DNA of 64,000 nt from Diphasiastrum complanatum. Lineage: Eukaryota > Streptophyta > Lycopodiopsida > Lycopodiales > Lycopodiaceae. The notes beneath the pieces are model-generated. The model was not told where the DNA came from and made no database searches. It saw only the letters and a program-made list of their open reading frames with translations. Below, one piece after another: positions 46,330-58,197 of the stretch. Positions within the stretch are counted from its first letter, which is position 1. Each line of letters begins with the position of its first letter. A program made the translations under genes and the position numbers. The stretch spans positions 25,309,285 to 25,373,284 of the forward strand of contig CM055104.1 of assembly GCA_029204225.1 (NCBI GenBank), in the 5' to 3' direction.

Positions 46330-46764
46330 ACTCCCTCCCAAAGTAAGCAGTTGGATTAACCCCAATCTTCTTTGCTGCTTCTCAAACAAAGCTTTACTCA
46401 CTGGCTTTGTAAAGATATCAGCTGTCATTTCCAGAGTAGGTATGAAGATTGTCTTCAATATCTTCTTTTCGACTAAGTCCCAAATCACATGATACTTGAT
46501 GGCTATGTGTTTCATTTTCAAATGAAATATAGGATATTTCATAAGATAGGGAAAGTGTGCAAATGTAAAATTCCAATAAAATTCTAGTAACGAACTGATA
46601 GGAGTTTCTCGAACAATTTGCGAACATATTGCGATATTGTTTTGATCACAAATAATTTCAGCTTGAGAAGAATTCGTGATCCAATCAAGCTTTGCAACAA
46701 AACAAAACGAAGCAAAACTAGATGAAAGAGAAGATGAATCGGGCTCTGTAACGAAACGAAACAA
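46316..46764 (-). pseudogene. Copia RNase H end (element E)
   Basis: Minus strand: AEIICDQNNIAI, then MKHIAIKYHVIWDLVEKKIL and MTADIFTKPVSKALFEKQQR, the conserved C-terminus of copia RNase H. About 15-20 foreign residues interrupt the middle. The N-terminal part (PDSSSLSSSFASFCF) is unlike RNase H. Present only in unit 1. Confidence 0.7.
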
Positions 46765-47573
46765 AATGAAATGAAACTAGACGAAACGAAACAAAGCGAA
46801 ACAAAACTCTTATGGTCTTTGAAATTGATTTACGCTTAAAGCCAAGTGATCGCGAAGTGAAACACGAAACGAAAAACATTCACGAATAAAAATCAATTCG
46901 TGTGCAATTCAGATATGATTGCTGGTCACTGCCGACTATATCATTCCTACAATCGTCCAGAATGTAGATAGACACTGTTGTTCTACGTTAGCATTCAACA
47001 AAATCAAACCAATGTGAGAAATTGAATAAACAAGTGAATCAGATCTATTGATCTTTTGATTTCAAGCACTGTGTGACATTGCATTGGCATGAGAGAAATA
47101 CAATTCTCTCACGAATAATGTCTCGCTTACTAGCGGACTTCTGGATCTACGGATCCTCTTACAAAATTGTCTCGCTCACAAGCGGACATGTATTATGTAT
47201 ATTTTTGTCTTACAATATTATGCATCAAGCAGAAAGTATATAGTTCGCGAACTTTTTCGTGTCACATTGTGTAACTTCCAGATCAAAAAGATTAAACATC
47301 TACAACTAATCTTGGATTACAAGAGTGGCAGATTAGCCACGTTCTAGAGTACTTCTGCTGATGTCATGATATCTGATCAAATATTTGTATCCCATGGTAC
47401 TTGACTAATCTTCTTGGAACCTTTGTGAAGCAGAATGATTTTGTGTCACGAAACAATTTCGTGTCGTGTGTCGCAAAATTGTTCGCGAACATTTTTGTTT
47501 CGTGTGTCTATTCTATCAAAATCAAGGTGGAAAGCTAGCAAGGCTTTGGCAATAGAAACATTTTGTTTCTTCA
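46755..47573 (-). mobile_element. Probable copia LTR (element H) with TTCGCGAA words
   Basis: On the minus strand it starts TGAAGAAACAAAATG directly after a purine tract (47574-47583) that follows the RNase H of element H. It ends near 46750 before TTACAGAGCCCG, a damaged primer-site-like sequence. Inside are repeated GTTCGCGAAC-type palindromes and a GTTTCGTTTCG-type run at 46745-46810. No second copy in the window. Confidence 0.55.
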
Positions 47574-47583
47574 GCTCCCTCTC

Positions 47584-49345
47584 AAAGCATGATAGCTTGA
47601 CGGCTCCAAGACTGCTCCTCTATTTCTCGAATAGACCTTTGTCTAAGGACTTTGTGAAAATGTCAGCTACCATCTCCTTCGTTCCAATGAAAGTAGTCTG
47701 CAACATCTTCTTCCCGATCAGATCCCCTATCAAGTGGTACTTGATTGCAATGTGTTCTCTCCTTGAGTGAAACACAGGGTCTTTTGTCAGATGTATTGCA
47801 GATGTGTTGTCCCTCTGCAAAACCAGAGGTTCATTCCTTTTTTTGCCCAATTCGTCGAGGAATTGTTTGAGCAAAATTATTTCATTGGCCATCTTTGCTG
47901 CTGCTACGTACTCTACTTCACAAGATGATTGAGCCACAATGGTCTGCTTCTTGCTGATCCAGAGAATTGCTGCTCTTGACGCGATGGTGCATCCTCCTGA
48001 GACACTTTTGCAGTCATCCTTGAGAGATGCCTAGCTAGCATCACTGTAGGAAAGTATTTGGAACCCTACATCACGAGAATAATAAAAATCAAAATCTTCT
48101 GTTAATTGAAGATATTGCAAAATTCGTTTTGCAAGCTTCCAATGAGTCGAGCCTGGATTTGTACAAAATTGGCTCATCTAGAACACGACATAAGCAATGT
48201 TAGGACGTGTGTTATCTGCAAGGTATATCAACGATCCGATCAGCTTCTTGTATGGTGTAAGCTACATCAATTCTTTTTCTTCTTCAGTCCTTGAACAATT
48301 TTCGTTCGTCAGTATTGTTTCTACAAGCATTATAGTATTCACTCCTTTGCAATTTAACAATTTAAAATTTTTTAAGATTTTCTAGATATATCTGGACTGA
48401 TGAAGGTACAATTTACCTCCCTCATAGTCCCTGTCAATCTGTAAGCCAAGATAACATCTGGCTTCTCCTAGATCTACAATCTCGAAATGTTTCGAGATAT
48501 CATACTTCACTTCAGCAGTAAGCTTCTCACTCTTGTAGAGTATCAGAGTGTCGTCCACATACACAGCTACAATGATGATGTTCCCATCTGTAATTCTTAC
48601 ATAGACATTGGAATCAGCCATTAGTGGCTTGAATCCTAAGGATTTCAGGGCTTGATCTTTCTTCTTGTACCATTGTCATGCTGACTGCTTTAGACCGTAG
48701 ATACTCCTATGCATTTTGCATGCATAAGTAGGAAGTTAATTAGAGATATAGCCTGGGGGTTGATCCATGTAGACTTTTTCATCTAGCTCACCATGCAAGA
48801 AGGCTGTCTTCTCATCCACAATGTGAATCCTGAGATCATAAGCAACTACATATGCAAATAGTAAACGTACGGACAAATGTTTCAGAACAGGAGAAAAGGT
48901 CTCAGAATAGTCAATACCATATCTCTGAGAGACTCCCTTCACCACAAGTCTGGCTTTGTACTTTGAGACATCTCCATCCGGTCCATACTTCAGCTTGTAT
49001 ACCCACTTGCATTTTACAGTCTTTCACTTATCTGGTAATGGTTGCAATGTCCATACCTGGTTCGTCCTCATGGATTCCATCTCCTCATTCATGGCTTGGA
49101 TCCATTTGTCCTTCTCTGGACATTCAATTGCTTCTTCGAATGTCTATGATTCACCAGTAATCCACAAAACTCTTATGATGTAGAAGTTGAGCTGCCTGTC
49201 ACATATCTTGCTGGTACTCTTCATTGTCTTGTCGACCTTCTAGGAGATCCTCCTAGAACTGCAATGCTTTTGCCTTTATCTGCTTTGCTAGGTTTGGAAC
49301 CATTTTGGTTTACAGATATTAAAGTAGTAGGTTGTTTCTCGAATC
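47584..49345 (-). pseudogene. Ty1/copia element H: RT and RNase H (unit 1)
   Basis: Minus strand. The RT fingers are in partial frames near 48950-49050. Then RYGIDYSETFSPVLKHLSVR (48736-48945), EKVYMDQPPGYIS and MADSNVYVRITDGNIIIVA with the catalytic VYVDDTLILY at 48540-48570. RT ends EIVDLGEARCYLGLQIDRD. The connection (SLIYLADNTRPNIAYVV) leads to RNase H at 47620-47937 (AQSSCEVEYVAAAKMANEI; REHIAIKYHLIGDLIGKK; MVADIFTKSLDKGLFEK). Several stops and frameshifts. The upstream end at 49345 is the duplication junction. Confidence 0.85.
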
Positions 49346-50160
49346 ATGACAATTCTAAAGTTGTGCTTGCTCCTAAATCTAAGTTCATTCTGCAAGTGTT
49401 ATATGAGCTACACTCATCTCCCAGTGCTGGGCATAGTGGAATTTTGAATACATATCAAACCATCCGCAAGATATTCAAATGGGCTGGTATGAAGAAAGCT
49501 ATATACACGTACGTGCAAGAATGTATTCCTTGTCAAGTGAATAAGGTAGAACATGTTAAGCAACCAGGCTTATTGCATCCGCTATCCATTCCCATGCAAT
49601 GTTGGATGAGTATTAGCATGGATTTTAAACCTTCCTTGCCAACAACAACTGGGGGATATGATGGTATCTATGTGGTGGTGGATCGGCCTACAAAATATGC
49701 ACATTTCCTATCTTATAAAACTACTGATAGTGCAGCCCAAGTAGCACAAATATTCTTGAAGAATGTCTTCAAGTTACACGGAATACCAAAAGAAATAGTG
49801 AGTGACAGAGACAGTAGATTTATTTCCACTTTCTAGAAGGTCTTAGTGGACAAGTTGGGCACTAAATTGTGCTTGAGCACATCATTTCATCCAGAAACTG
49901 ATGGGCAAACAGAAAGGATTAACCAGTGGTTGGAGTGTTATTTGCGACATTTTGTTTCGGATCATCAGACAAAGTGTGTCGATTGCTTGTATCTCGCCAA
50001 ATTTGGTTATAATAGCACTCCACATTGTCAATCGGTATGACGCCCTTCTTTGCATTATATGGCCATGAACCATTACAACCCATTAGTGCAGATTTGTTAG
50101 AGGTTGTAGTTCCAGCAGTTGTGTACCAGGTTCAGCACATGAATGATATTTTGAGGGCCA
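49346..50160 (+). pseudogene. Ty3/gypsy integrase, copy 2
   Basis: Near-identical to 37839-38655. The His-Cys domain is better preserved here (the SAGHSGILN stretch keeps its His, while copy 1 has SAGSGILN). The first Asp is in SMDFKPSLPT. The same TAG stop follows DSRFISTF. The third catalytic acid is retained ([10 protein letters not shown]), unlike copy 1. The 5' side is cut by the duplication junction, so no RNase H precedes it. Confidence 0.9.
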
Positions 50161-50939
50161 ACGATTGACTCAGAAATTATGAGTTGAGTCGAGTCGATTC
50201 GGTATTAAAAATTCTAAAAATATGAGTCGATCCGGTATCGAGAAAATTGATTTTGAATTTTGACTTTCTGCTTAAAAATTCAAGTCACCCTTTCTTTTCT
50301 TTTTTTTTGGTTTTCTAGTATAAGTATATACAGCTTTCAGGATGCTCATTACCAACTGGATTTGGGCCATTGAAATCCAACAGTTTGCACATGTAATTAA
50401 AACCATGAGTTTCCAAAAAAAATGTCTTCTTTGTATGAAAGGAAAAAGAAAAGTTGTTTATTTTGTTGCTCAAAAGATATTAATCCATTTGCCTTGGGTG
50501 AAGAATAGATCTTTCTTAAAAAAATACTTTGTTCTAGCACATCTAGATGTAATCTTAACTAATTATAGAATCTTAATAATATTACTTTTCCTTTAGTCTC
50601 AACATTGATTATCCAATGGTTATCATTTAAAAATTCATCGTTTACAAGTTTTTTTGTAGTTAAAATAGAGTATGGGTCATAATATACTAATTGACAAATT
50701 ATTTAGCTTATATATTATATTTGTGTTTAGATATTTTAGGATGTGCAGTGCTCATTTAGAAATGTTCAAGATAAAAAAGGCCAAGGTATTTAAATCAAAA
50801 TGATTTTTTGACCATGGTAGTAGATTTCATAATTTTTTGACTTGCATGACACACATTGAGAAAATATTATGATACAAAAAGCATAAAAATTGTTCTAAAG
50901 ATGTAATGTTTTCTTTTACAGGTCAAGTTTGTGATGTAT
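50161..50939. other. Non-coding part of unit 2
   Basis: Matches 38656-39429 of unit 1. No gene seen. Confidence 0.6.
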
Positions 50940-52247
50940 ATGATTTCAAGTGGAACCTACTCCAAGTCCAAGGGTGCCAAGAAGATCAACAAGGACAAGG
51001 ATTGAGCCATCAAGGCTCACTTATAGTGACAAAGGGAAGCAAAGGGAAGATTCTCAACTACTCAACTCTTATACTTTCTTGACTACTATGCTTGTAGAAC
51101 CAACTAGTTTTGAGAAAGCAAATAAGTCTCAATATTGGAGGAAAGCTATGCAAGTATAGTTTGATGCATTAATGGAAAATCAAACTTGGAAAATTGTTGA
51201 TTACCTTATGGAAAGAAGCCTCTTACTTGTAAATGGATATATAGATTGAAATATAATCAAGATGGTTCCATTCATAAGTACAAAGCTAGACTTGTAGCAA
51301 AAGGTTTTTTGCAAGTCAAAGGCATAGATTATGATGAAACCTTTCCACCTGTTGCAAAGCTTGTGACCATTAGATTAATCATATGTCTTGCAACTTCTTT
51401 CAAATGGGAGCTCTTCCAACTTGATGTGACAAATGCTTTCTTGAATGGATTCTTGGAAGAGGAAATCTACATGTGCCAACCCGAGGGCTTCATCAAAGAT
51501 GGAGAAGAAGACAAGGTGTGTCTCTCGAAGGAGAGTCTTTATGGACTCAAGCAAGCACCAAGGCATGGTACTCTAGGTTGCATTCCTATCTTATTTCCAT
51601 TAGATTTGTTGTAAGTTCTTATGAACCATCATTGTACTACAAATGTGATGATGGAAAGATCATTATCTTAGAGCAAAAAGTGTTTTAAGGTACATCTCGG
51701 CTACAAAACACTTTGGCACAGTTTATGAAAGGACTAATATTTGTTTGAGAGCATATTTGGACTCAAGTTTTGCAGCTGACAAGATGGATAGAAGATCCAT
51801 AAGTGCATTTGCTACATTCTTATGTGGAGGAGTTATATCTTGGCTTTCCAAAAAGCAAGATACCATCTCTCTTTCATCAACAAGATCCGAATATAAAGCT
51901 ATGACAACAACAACAAAGGAGGTTATTTGGCTTAAAAGGCTTTTGGAGGAGTACATGTGATCAAGGATAAAGACATTCCATGCATATACTGTGATAATCA
52001 AGCAGCTCAACAACTTGCAAACAATCCAGTCTTCAATGCTCGAACAAAGCACATCGAGATTGCACATCATTTCGTGAGGGAGAAAGTGCAAGCAAAGGAG
52101 ATCAAGCTTATTCATGTTTCATCATCAGATTGCATTGCTGATATACTCACCAAGGCATTGGCTAAAGATCCATTTATAAAATTAAGACTGGCTCTTGGAG
52201 TTATAGATAGATCTATGCTAGATTCACCAAGCTAGATTTTTGAGGAG
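50940..52247 (+). pseudogene. Ty1/copia element F: RT and RNase H
   Basis: Plus strand. RT: YNQDGSIHKYKARLVAKGFL, GIDYDETFPPVAKLVTIRLI, LFQLDVTNAFLNGFLEEEIY and LYGLKQAPRHG (51246-51570). After DDGKIIILEQKVF (about 51645-51687) the sequence jumps to the region before RNase H (RYISATKHFGTVYERTN), so the catalytic Tyr-Val-Asp-Asp box and the thumb are deleted. RNase H is good: AYLDSSFAADKMDRRSISAF, KQDTISLSSTRSEYKAM, YCDNQAAQQLANNPVFNART and DCIADILTKALAKDPF (51745-52235). A frameshift lies near 51957. Gag, protease and integrase are absent. Confidence 0.85.
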
Positions 52248-52889
52248 TGTGAAAAATGCAAAATAAGCTTGGTAGAGGCCAAAAATCTTGTATATAGGAT
52301 GATTACACATGTGTCCCCCCCATGTGTGAAAATAGTGTACTTGTCATGTACCATAATCATAAAGGTTTTACATATGATTTAATTCAAGTTCTAGTGGCTA
52401 AAAAGGCCAAAAACTAGTTTTCTAGACATATGACACATGGCATCAATCTAATGATTGCATGAGCCACATCCTTTGGTTAGGTGTCACATCCCATGTGTAG
52501 AGGACAGCTCACATGTGTGGAATAAGTTGAAGTAGAAGAATTTTGACTTCTAGAAGATTTTCAAGTAGATCTCCATATAGAAGAAAAATAGACCAAAAGT
52601 GCTCAAAATAGAAGGTTTTGTGCAAGTGTCAGTTTTGCATGATGAATCATCATATGACAAAGCACCTTCACACATGTGGGATCAAAGGGATGATCAGTAC
52701 CATGAGCTCTCACTTATTGTATTTATAGAGCCACATTTGGCCATAATCATTGTGAGACACCAATCTTGGTTTGGGAAGCAATTTTGAGTGATTCTCTCCA
52801 TTTGTCTACATTTGTTTTGATTCTTTTGAGGTGCTATCAATGTGTACTTGATTTTCAGGTTGGAGTCTGTACTTAAACAGGGTTTCACA
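52248..52889 (+). repeat. 3' LTR of copia element F
   Basis: Begins TGTGAAAAATGC after TGAGGAG and ends GGGTTTCACA. Its termini form a 7-base inverted repeat, TGTGAAA/TTTCACA. 642 bases, directly after RNase H. The 5' partner is missing. Confidence 0.75.
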
Positions 52890-53059
52890 CGTGGGAAAAA
52901 AGTACACCTACCCTCAATTAATGATTGTTCTTGTTAGGATTTTGTGTCTAGAATTGATCTGGATTGATCTTAATCTCAAGTAGATTGATAGATCAAGTAA
53001 TCTGACAACCAATCTCTCTTGAGGATTAGATTAGGATCCAATCTTGGTCCTTTTTGTAC
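52890..53059. other. Short spacer, no gene
   Basis: Sequence between the copia F LTR and the gypsy gag scrap. Nothing recognised. Confidence 0.4.
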
Positions 53060-53785
53060 TTTTTGCACACATAACCAATCGGCTTTCGTGCCTGAGGACA
53101 GTCAGGTGAAAAATGTCCCGGCTCTCCACAGTTATAGCAGTTGTCTGACACTGGTTTAGTTGCGGTTTGAGACATCACTAGTCCAAAAAATTCAGGAGGA
53201 TTATGTCTTCTTGGTGCAAACTTGGGTCTGTCCTGTTGGGCTGATGCTGCAGTACCCTATAACATAGTTAGTAGTCGCATCATTTTGAAAAATAAAAAGT
53301 ACCTCCTGGGCATGATCTTCAATGTATTTGACATTGACAGTGGTGCAGTCTTCCTTGGTGTGTCCTGAAGTTATACATTTTGTACACCAAATTCTTGAGT
53401 TGGAAGAAGATGCTTTCGGTCTTTTATCTGCAACTTCAGAGATCTGCACTTTCAAGTCATTAAACTTTTTATTAAGGTCAGCCATATTACTCTTCCAAAG
53501 CTTTTCAACTTTAGAAGTTGATGACTTATCCTCAACAACTTTTGTGTCATCCTTTCGTTTAGTTTGTCATTTATTCTTTCTTTACTCTTCTTCAAAACAT
53601 TGTTCAGATGTCCAAGAATTCTTGCTTTGTAATCGATTTCTCTGAACTGGTTCAGAAATGCATCTTTCTGTTTCTTTTCATAGTTTTCGTTTTGTGTCCC
53701 TTTTGCGATTTGCGGTCCTAGAGGTGTGTTTGCGATTCGCGAATTGTTCGTGCTTCGAGTCAAAGACACGTTGACTGTCGCGAAT
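53060..53785 (-). pseudogene. Ty3/gypsy gag, family copy C
   Basis: Minus strand, same family as 34553-34846 and 33454-34311. It reads DAFLNQFREIDYKARILGHL (53590-53680), then LNKKFNDLKVQISEVADKRP and knuckle WCTKCITSGHTKEDC (53330-53480), then a second knuckle CYNCGEPGHFSPDC near 53100-53140. The N-terminus is unrelated sequence, and the 3' end is cut near 53060. Inserted with copia F in unit 2 only. Confidence 0.8.
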
Positions 53786-54168
53786 TGTGGATTAACGGAT
53801 GATTCATCCATTTATGTCATTATGTGCTTGCCCAACATGGTTAGGAGCTAAATTGTAAAGAAAGTTATGTTTGGGGTCCTACCATTCTTTAATCATGTGA
53901 TAAAAATTTTCTTCATTTTTCAAGAGAAATCTAACAAAAGAAGACCACTAGATATTGTAGGTATCTACTTTAGCATCCTCCATTATTTGTGCTTGAAGAA
54001 ATCTGAAGTGGAAAGATTTTTAACCAAGATGAATAGCAAACATTTGAATGGTGGATAGGAGTAAGGTCTATTGATTTATCTCTCTTTGACGGTGATATTT
54101 TAATTCAAATTGAGTGAACATAATTCAAAAAACAATAAAATTTCATATTCAAGATATTTTCCTTATGG

Positions 54169-54221
<53 letters not shown>

Positions 54222-54247
54222 GCACACAAACACACACACACACATGA
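53786..54247. repeat. Unit 2 spacer with (AT)n/(AC)n tract
   Basis: Resumes the duplication at the equivalent of 39472. It contains AT repeats at 54171-54215 and AC repeats just before 54245, leading into the copia D' LTR. Confidence 0.85.
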
Positions 54248-54771
54248 TGTTGGGGATGGCTTTGATGAATTATCAGCTCTGATACCACTCTGTGGGAAAA
54301 CTTCTTAAACAAAGTCCCAACGAACATGAGAAAGACAATGAATACTATGAAGAATAGTGATCGGGTTAAGGAGGATCGTAAATTACTTAGAGAACGGAGA
54401 TTAGAGAACGGTTCATTTTGCGTTGAATATGATTATCAGTGTAGGAGACTTAGACTACCATGAAAAGAGATTGCAAAAACAATTAGGCATCTGGGACAAC
54501 CACGCAATTCTCTGATATTGATATTCTAATACAAAGAAATGTCAATACAATTAGGTGTCAAAGACAATCATTCATTTCTCTGTTATGATACTATTTCAAG
54601 AGAAGAGTGAGAGTTAATGAACATTCAACAAGAATGCAAAGAGATGGAACAATAGCAATTTATTATATTAAAGTTGTAACAACGATCAGATCACAATACA
54701 ATTGCGCTAATAAGCACGTGATCCTACTTACAGAAACAAAAAAATAGCTATCACTCTGAATATTTTACCTT

Positions 54772-54805
<34 letters not shown>

Positions 54806-55344
54806 ATCACCAACTTTGAGGAGTCAGCTGCTGTGAAGACTCGTTTGGTCATTTGATCTCTGCTGGAATATCTTCATGCATCCTCTTGCATAATGTCACT
54901 TCTCCAGTCGCTCATTTACTTATAACAGCTGGTAGATCTTGTGTTATTGTAGTTTTACAATTACAAGATAGCTTAACAGCTATGTAACTGACTAATTAGG
55001 ACAGTCGTTATTGGAGCGTGAAGACGTAGACAGTTTGTACTTGGAATCCTATATAAATCTGCAGAGTGTCACATTTTTCATATTTTTTGAGAGAATTGTC
55101 GCATATCTGAAAGTGCGTGAAATGGACTAAAACCTTTAGTGAACACTTTGTCGTCTTTTTTGCAAAACCTTTAGCCCGAAAGTGAAGTGGAATCTTTGTC
55201 GGGTTTTTCGCATGTTGCAACATTCAGTTCAAAAATGTAGATTATTCAAAACAGTTCATTTTTTGCAGACATCTTTGAGAGAGTAGTTTTGAGAGAAGGA
55301 AGGAGGGTTGTTGAGATGAGTAGGAGTTAGAGTAAATTTCAACA
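54248..55344 (-). repeat. 3' LTR of copia D'
   Basis: Minus strand begins TGTTGAAATTTACTC after a G-rich purine tract and ends CATCCCCAACA. Orthologous to 39975-41101. Confidence 0.85.
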
Positions 55345-55730
55345 CCCCCCTTAAGCTCACTACGACAAATCTGACCTACAATTGAGATTTATCATATCTA
55401 GTAAGGTAGAATGTTTATCTCTAGAAAATGGCATTGTCAAAATATTAGCCAACATACTGTCTGTGTGATAGTAACTTAGTACATCTTTATTATGAACTTT
55501 CTCTCTAAGAAAATGGAACTGAACTTCTATGTGTTTAGTTTTAGCATGAGTACGTGGGTTCAGAGATAGAGCTATGCAGCTCTAATTGTCGCACTGGAGT
55601 ATTGTTGGACTGATCTATGGGAATTGCAGATCTTGTAGCAACCTTTTGTGTGGATTTTATGGTATCCATGTCTCCTACCCAATCTGAATTTGAATATGTA
55701 ACAAGTATTAGTGTAGCTTCTGTATTACCC
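55345..55730 (-). pseudogene. Copia D' RNase H remnant
   Basis: Minus strand SNSDWVGDMDTIKSTQK, a deletion and frame changes, then SMLANILTMPFSRDKH. Same internal deletion as in element D, so that deletion predates the duplication. Confidence 0.7.
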
Positions 55731-56483
55731 TCATAGCTCAAAGCCTAGTGCTTTGTAGCTTGAATGTACATGAACTGGGCCTAAATCAGTCATCTCAAAT
55801 CCTGATGAGAGCAAAGATTCAGCTTTATGCAGTAACTGATTTGAATTATTGATGATTAAAGAATCATCAACGTACAATGCTATAACAACATAGCTTGACC
55901 ATTTATGCTTGAGATACACATTAGACTCTGTGGAGCAAGAAGTGAAACTATGCTGCAACAAGAAGTGGTTGATTCTTTCATATCAGGCCTGGGGAGCTTG
56001 TTTGAGGCCATATAGTGCCATGTGCAATTTACATACCAAGTGCTCTTGGGCTTGAAGGACATAACATTCTAGTTCATAAATAAATATGCCTTCTTGTATG
56101 TATCCGTGAAGAAACGCTATCTTGACATCCATCTGGTGAATGTCCAGATTCTTTACAATAGCTATAGCCATCAAGGTGCGAATAGATTGATGCTTGACCA
56201 CTGGACTGAAGGTGTCAGTGTAATCTATTCCATATACTTTCTCAAATCCTTTAACCACCAATCAAGCTTTTCATTTGGATATTGATCCATCTGGCTTAAG
56301 CTTTAGCTTGAAGATCGACTTAGAGTCAATAGGCTTTATACCTACAGGATGATTAACAAGACTCCAAGTCTTGTTCTTTATCAACAAACTATACTCAACA
56401 TCCATTGCAACCTTCCAGTTGTCTGCATCTGATGTTGACAATGTTTCTGCAATAGTGGTAGGTTCATCATGACTGATGAACAC
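55731..56483 (-). pseudogene. Copia D' reverse transcriptase
   Basis: Minus strand in three pieces: 56271-56483 (WKVAMDVEYSLLIKNKTWSL), 55983-56261 (GIDYTDTFSPVVKHQSIRTL; LYGLKQAPQA, then a stop) and 55731-55961 with LYVDDSLI. The frameshift near 56265 and the stop near 55980 are not shared with D, so they arose after duplication or were lost by conversion. Confidence 0.85.
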
Positions 56484-56739
56484 TTGAGAGATGAAATGAT
56501 TAGGTTGCTGTCGTTGACATGTAGATCTTCAGACTGCAAGTGCTTGAGTTGATGTTTCTCCTGGGTGAATGATTGGGATAGCTTCATCTTGTGGTTGAAC
56601 AATCGTGGGTCAAAGCCCATCGAGGTGAATGGAGCTATTAGGGCAAACTCCTGTATTTGAATGTTTGTAGGTTGGTGCCTATCGATGGAGAATGGAGCTG
56701 TTGTGACAGACTCCTATATTTGCTGCTTCTGCTTGAAAT

Positions 56740-57431
56740 CATGAAACTTGTCTTCAAGAAAAATAACATAACGACTGATTGAAATCTGACCTGTGTCAAC
56801 ATCATAGATACGATATGCCTTGTATGATATTAAATAGCAGATAAAGATATACTTACAGCTTACTAGGTCTAACTTCTATCTCAGAGCAGCCAAAATTTGA
56901 GAATAGCAAAGATATTTGAATATACATAAATATTTCAGACTTGGTTTGTAGTCATAGTAGGCTTCAAAGGGTGTCTTGGTGTAGATTGCCTTCGTGCTGG
57001 AATAATTTTGCAGATAGCAAGTTGTAGAGATTGCTTCAGCTTGAAAGTTCTGGGGTAATTGAGCATTGACAGTCATGGATCATGCAGCTTTCAACAATGT
57101 ATGATTCTTTCACTTAGTTAAGTTGTGGAGTGTAGCTGGCTGTGAACTGATGATGCACGTCGCATGATGATAGGTAGTCCGCCATTTTCTTTGATATGTA
57201 CTCTCCCCCTGAATCAGCCCGAATGGTCTCGATTCTCTGACCATTTTGGTTCTCAACGAATTGCTTGAAGTCTTTGAAGCAATTGAATGCTTCTGACTTG
57301 TTCTTAATGAGCATAATTATGGCAAATCGGGAGTAGTCATCAATGAATGTGGTAAAATATAGAGCTTGACCCAAAGAGAGTATGCTCATGGGACCACATA
57401 AGTCATTGTGAATCAGTGATAGAATGGACAT
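56740..57431 (-). pseudogene. Copia D' integrase
   Basis: Minus strand: MSILSLIHNDLCGPM, FTTFIDDYSRFAIIMLIK and ETIRADSGGEYISKK (57114-57431), then the post-core region AEAISTTCYLQNYS and TPFEAYYDYKPSLKYL (56876-57076). The end of the domain reaches about 56740. Confidence 0.75.
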
Positions 57432-57584
57432 CGCTCTTCTATCTTGTAAATTTTGTTCTAGGTTGTATTCCTAGTAAACATTTTTCACAGACAATCTGAT
57501 TAGCTATACAAACAACATTGATATTCATATCCTTGACCAATTTGTTATGATGCATATACAAGATCGAACGCATGCCTAAATAAC

Positions 57585-58195
57585 CTAGTCTTGATGCCAA
57601 ACATGAGCATCAGAGTTACTCACAGAAAGTGTATAATCGTGACTCAAGATATACAAATTTTCTTCTCTGTATGCAGAGAGGATTTTATTACAATTTCCAT
57701 CAAAAATAGTACATCGACTAGTAGAAAACAAAGCTCTATAGCCTTGATCAGTGATCTTGCTAATGGACAATAAGTTCTTTGTTAAATTGGGTACGTAAAG
57801 TACACCATCTAACTGCCTAGTGATGTTGTTAGGGAACTAAAGTCGGACAGTGCCTTGGCCTTCTACTTTGTGAGAGCTAGAGTCACCAAAGAAAACGTAC
57901 TTTGAGTCCGTTGCTGTGAGAGTAGATAAAAGGTTCTCACATGGCGTCATGTGCTGTGAAGCACCTGAATCAAGATACCATTGGCAGGCATCTCTACTTG
58001 AATGTTCTTGTACCATCAGTGTCTTATCGTCCTCTTGGGAATTTCTGACAGAGTCAAAAGCTCCTTCTTGGTGCTGTTGTTTCTTCTTTCTCACTTCGTT
58101 GTGTTTGAGGATGCGACAATCCTTTATGTCGTGATTGGATCTTTTGCAATACCTGCACAAGAGTTTCGTCTTTGGTGGTTGTTGTTGTTGACTAT
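57585..58195 (-). pseudogene. Copia D' Gag knuckle and protease
   Basis: Minus strand, 57837-58160: knuckle CRYCKRSNHDIKDC, then the protease site WYLDSGASQHMTPC with an intact DSG, then GDSSSHKVEGQGTVRL. 57585-57770 reads as the pre-integrase spacer (MSISKITDQGYRALFSTSRC). The equivalent is deleted in element D. Confidence 0.8.
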
Positions 58196-58197
58196 GT

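Larger units (their letters stand above)
37839..49345. repeat. Tandem duplication, unit 1 (11.5 kb)
   Basis: This interval aligns in the same orientation with 49346-62803. Both start at the same base inside gypsy integrase (ATGACAATTCTAAAGTTGTG) and proceed through the AT/AC tract, copia D and the gag scrap into copia H. Its last bases (GTTGTTTCTCGAATC) match 62789-62803. There the next base jumps back to the integrase start, so the copies abut directly. Confidence 0.9.

Noticed and set aside
45801-46764. Tandem copia elements sharing one LTR (RNase H, LTR, gag in a row)
   Set aside because: The gag scrap lacks its N-terminus and no primer site adjoins the LTR's inner end, so independent fragments are as likely.
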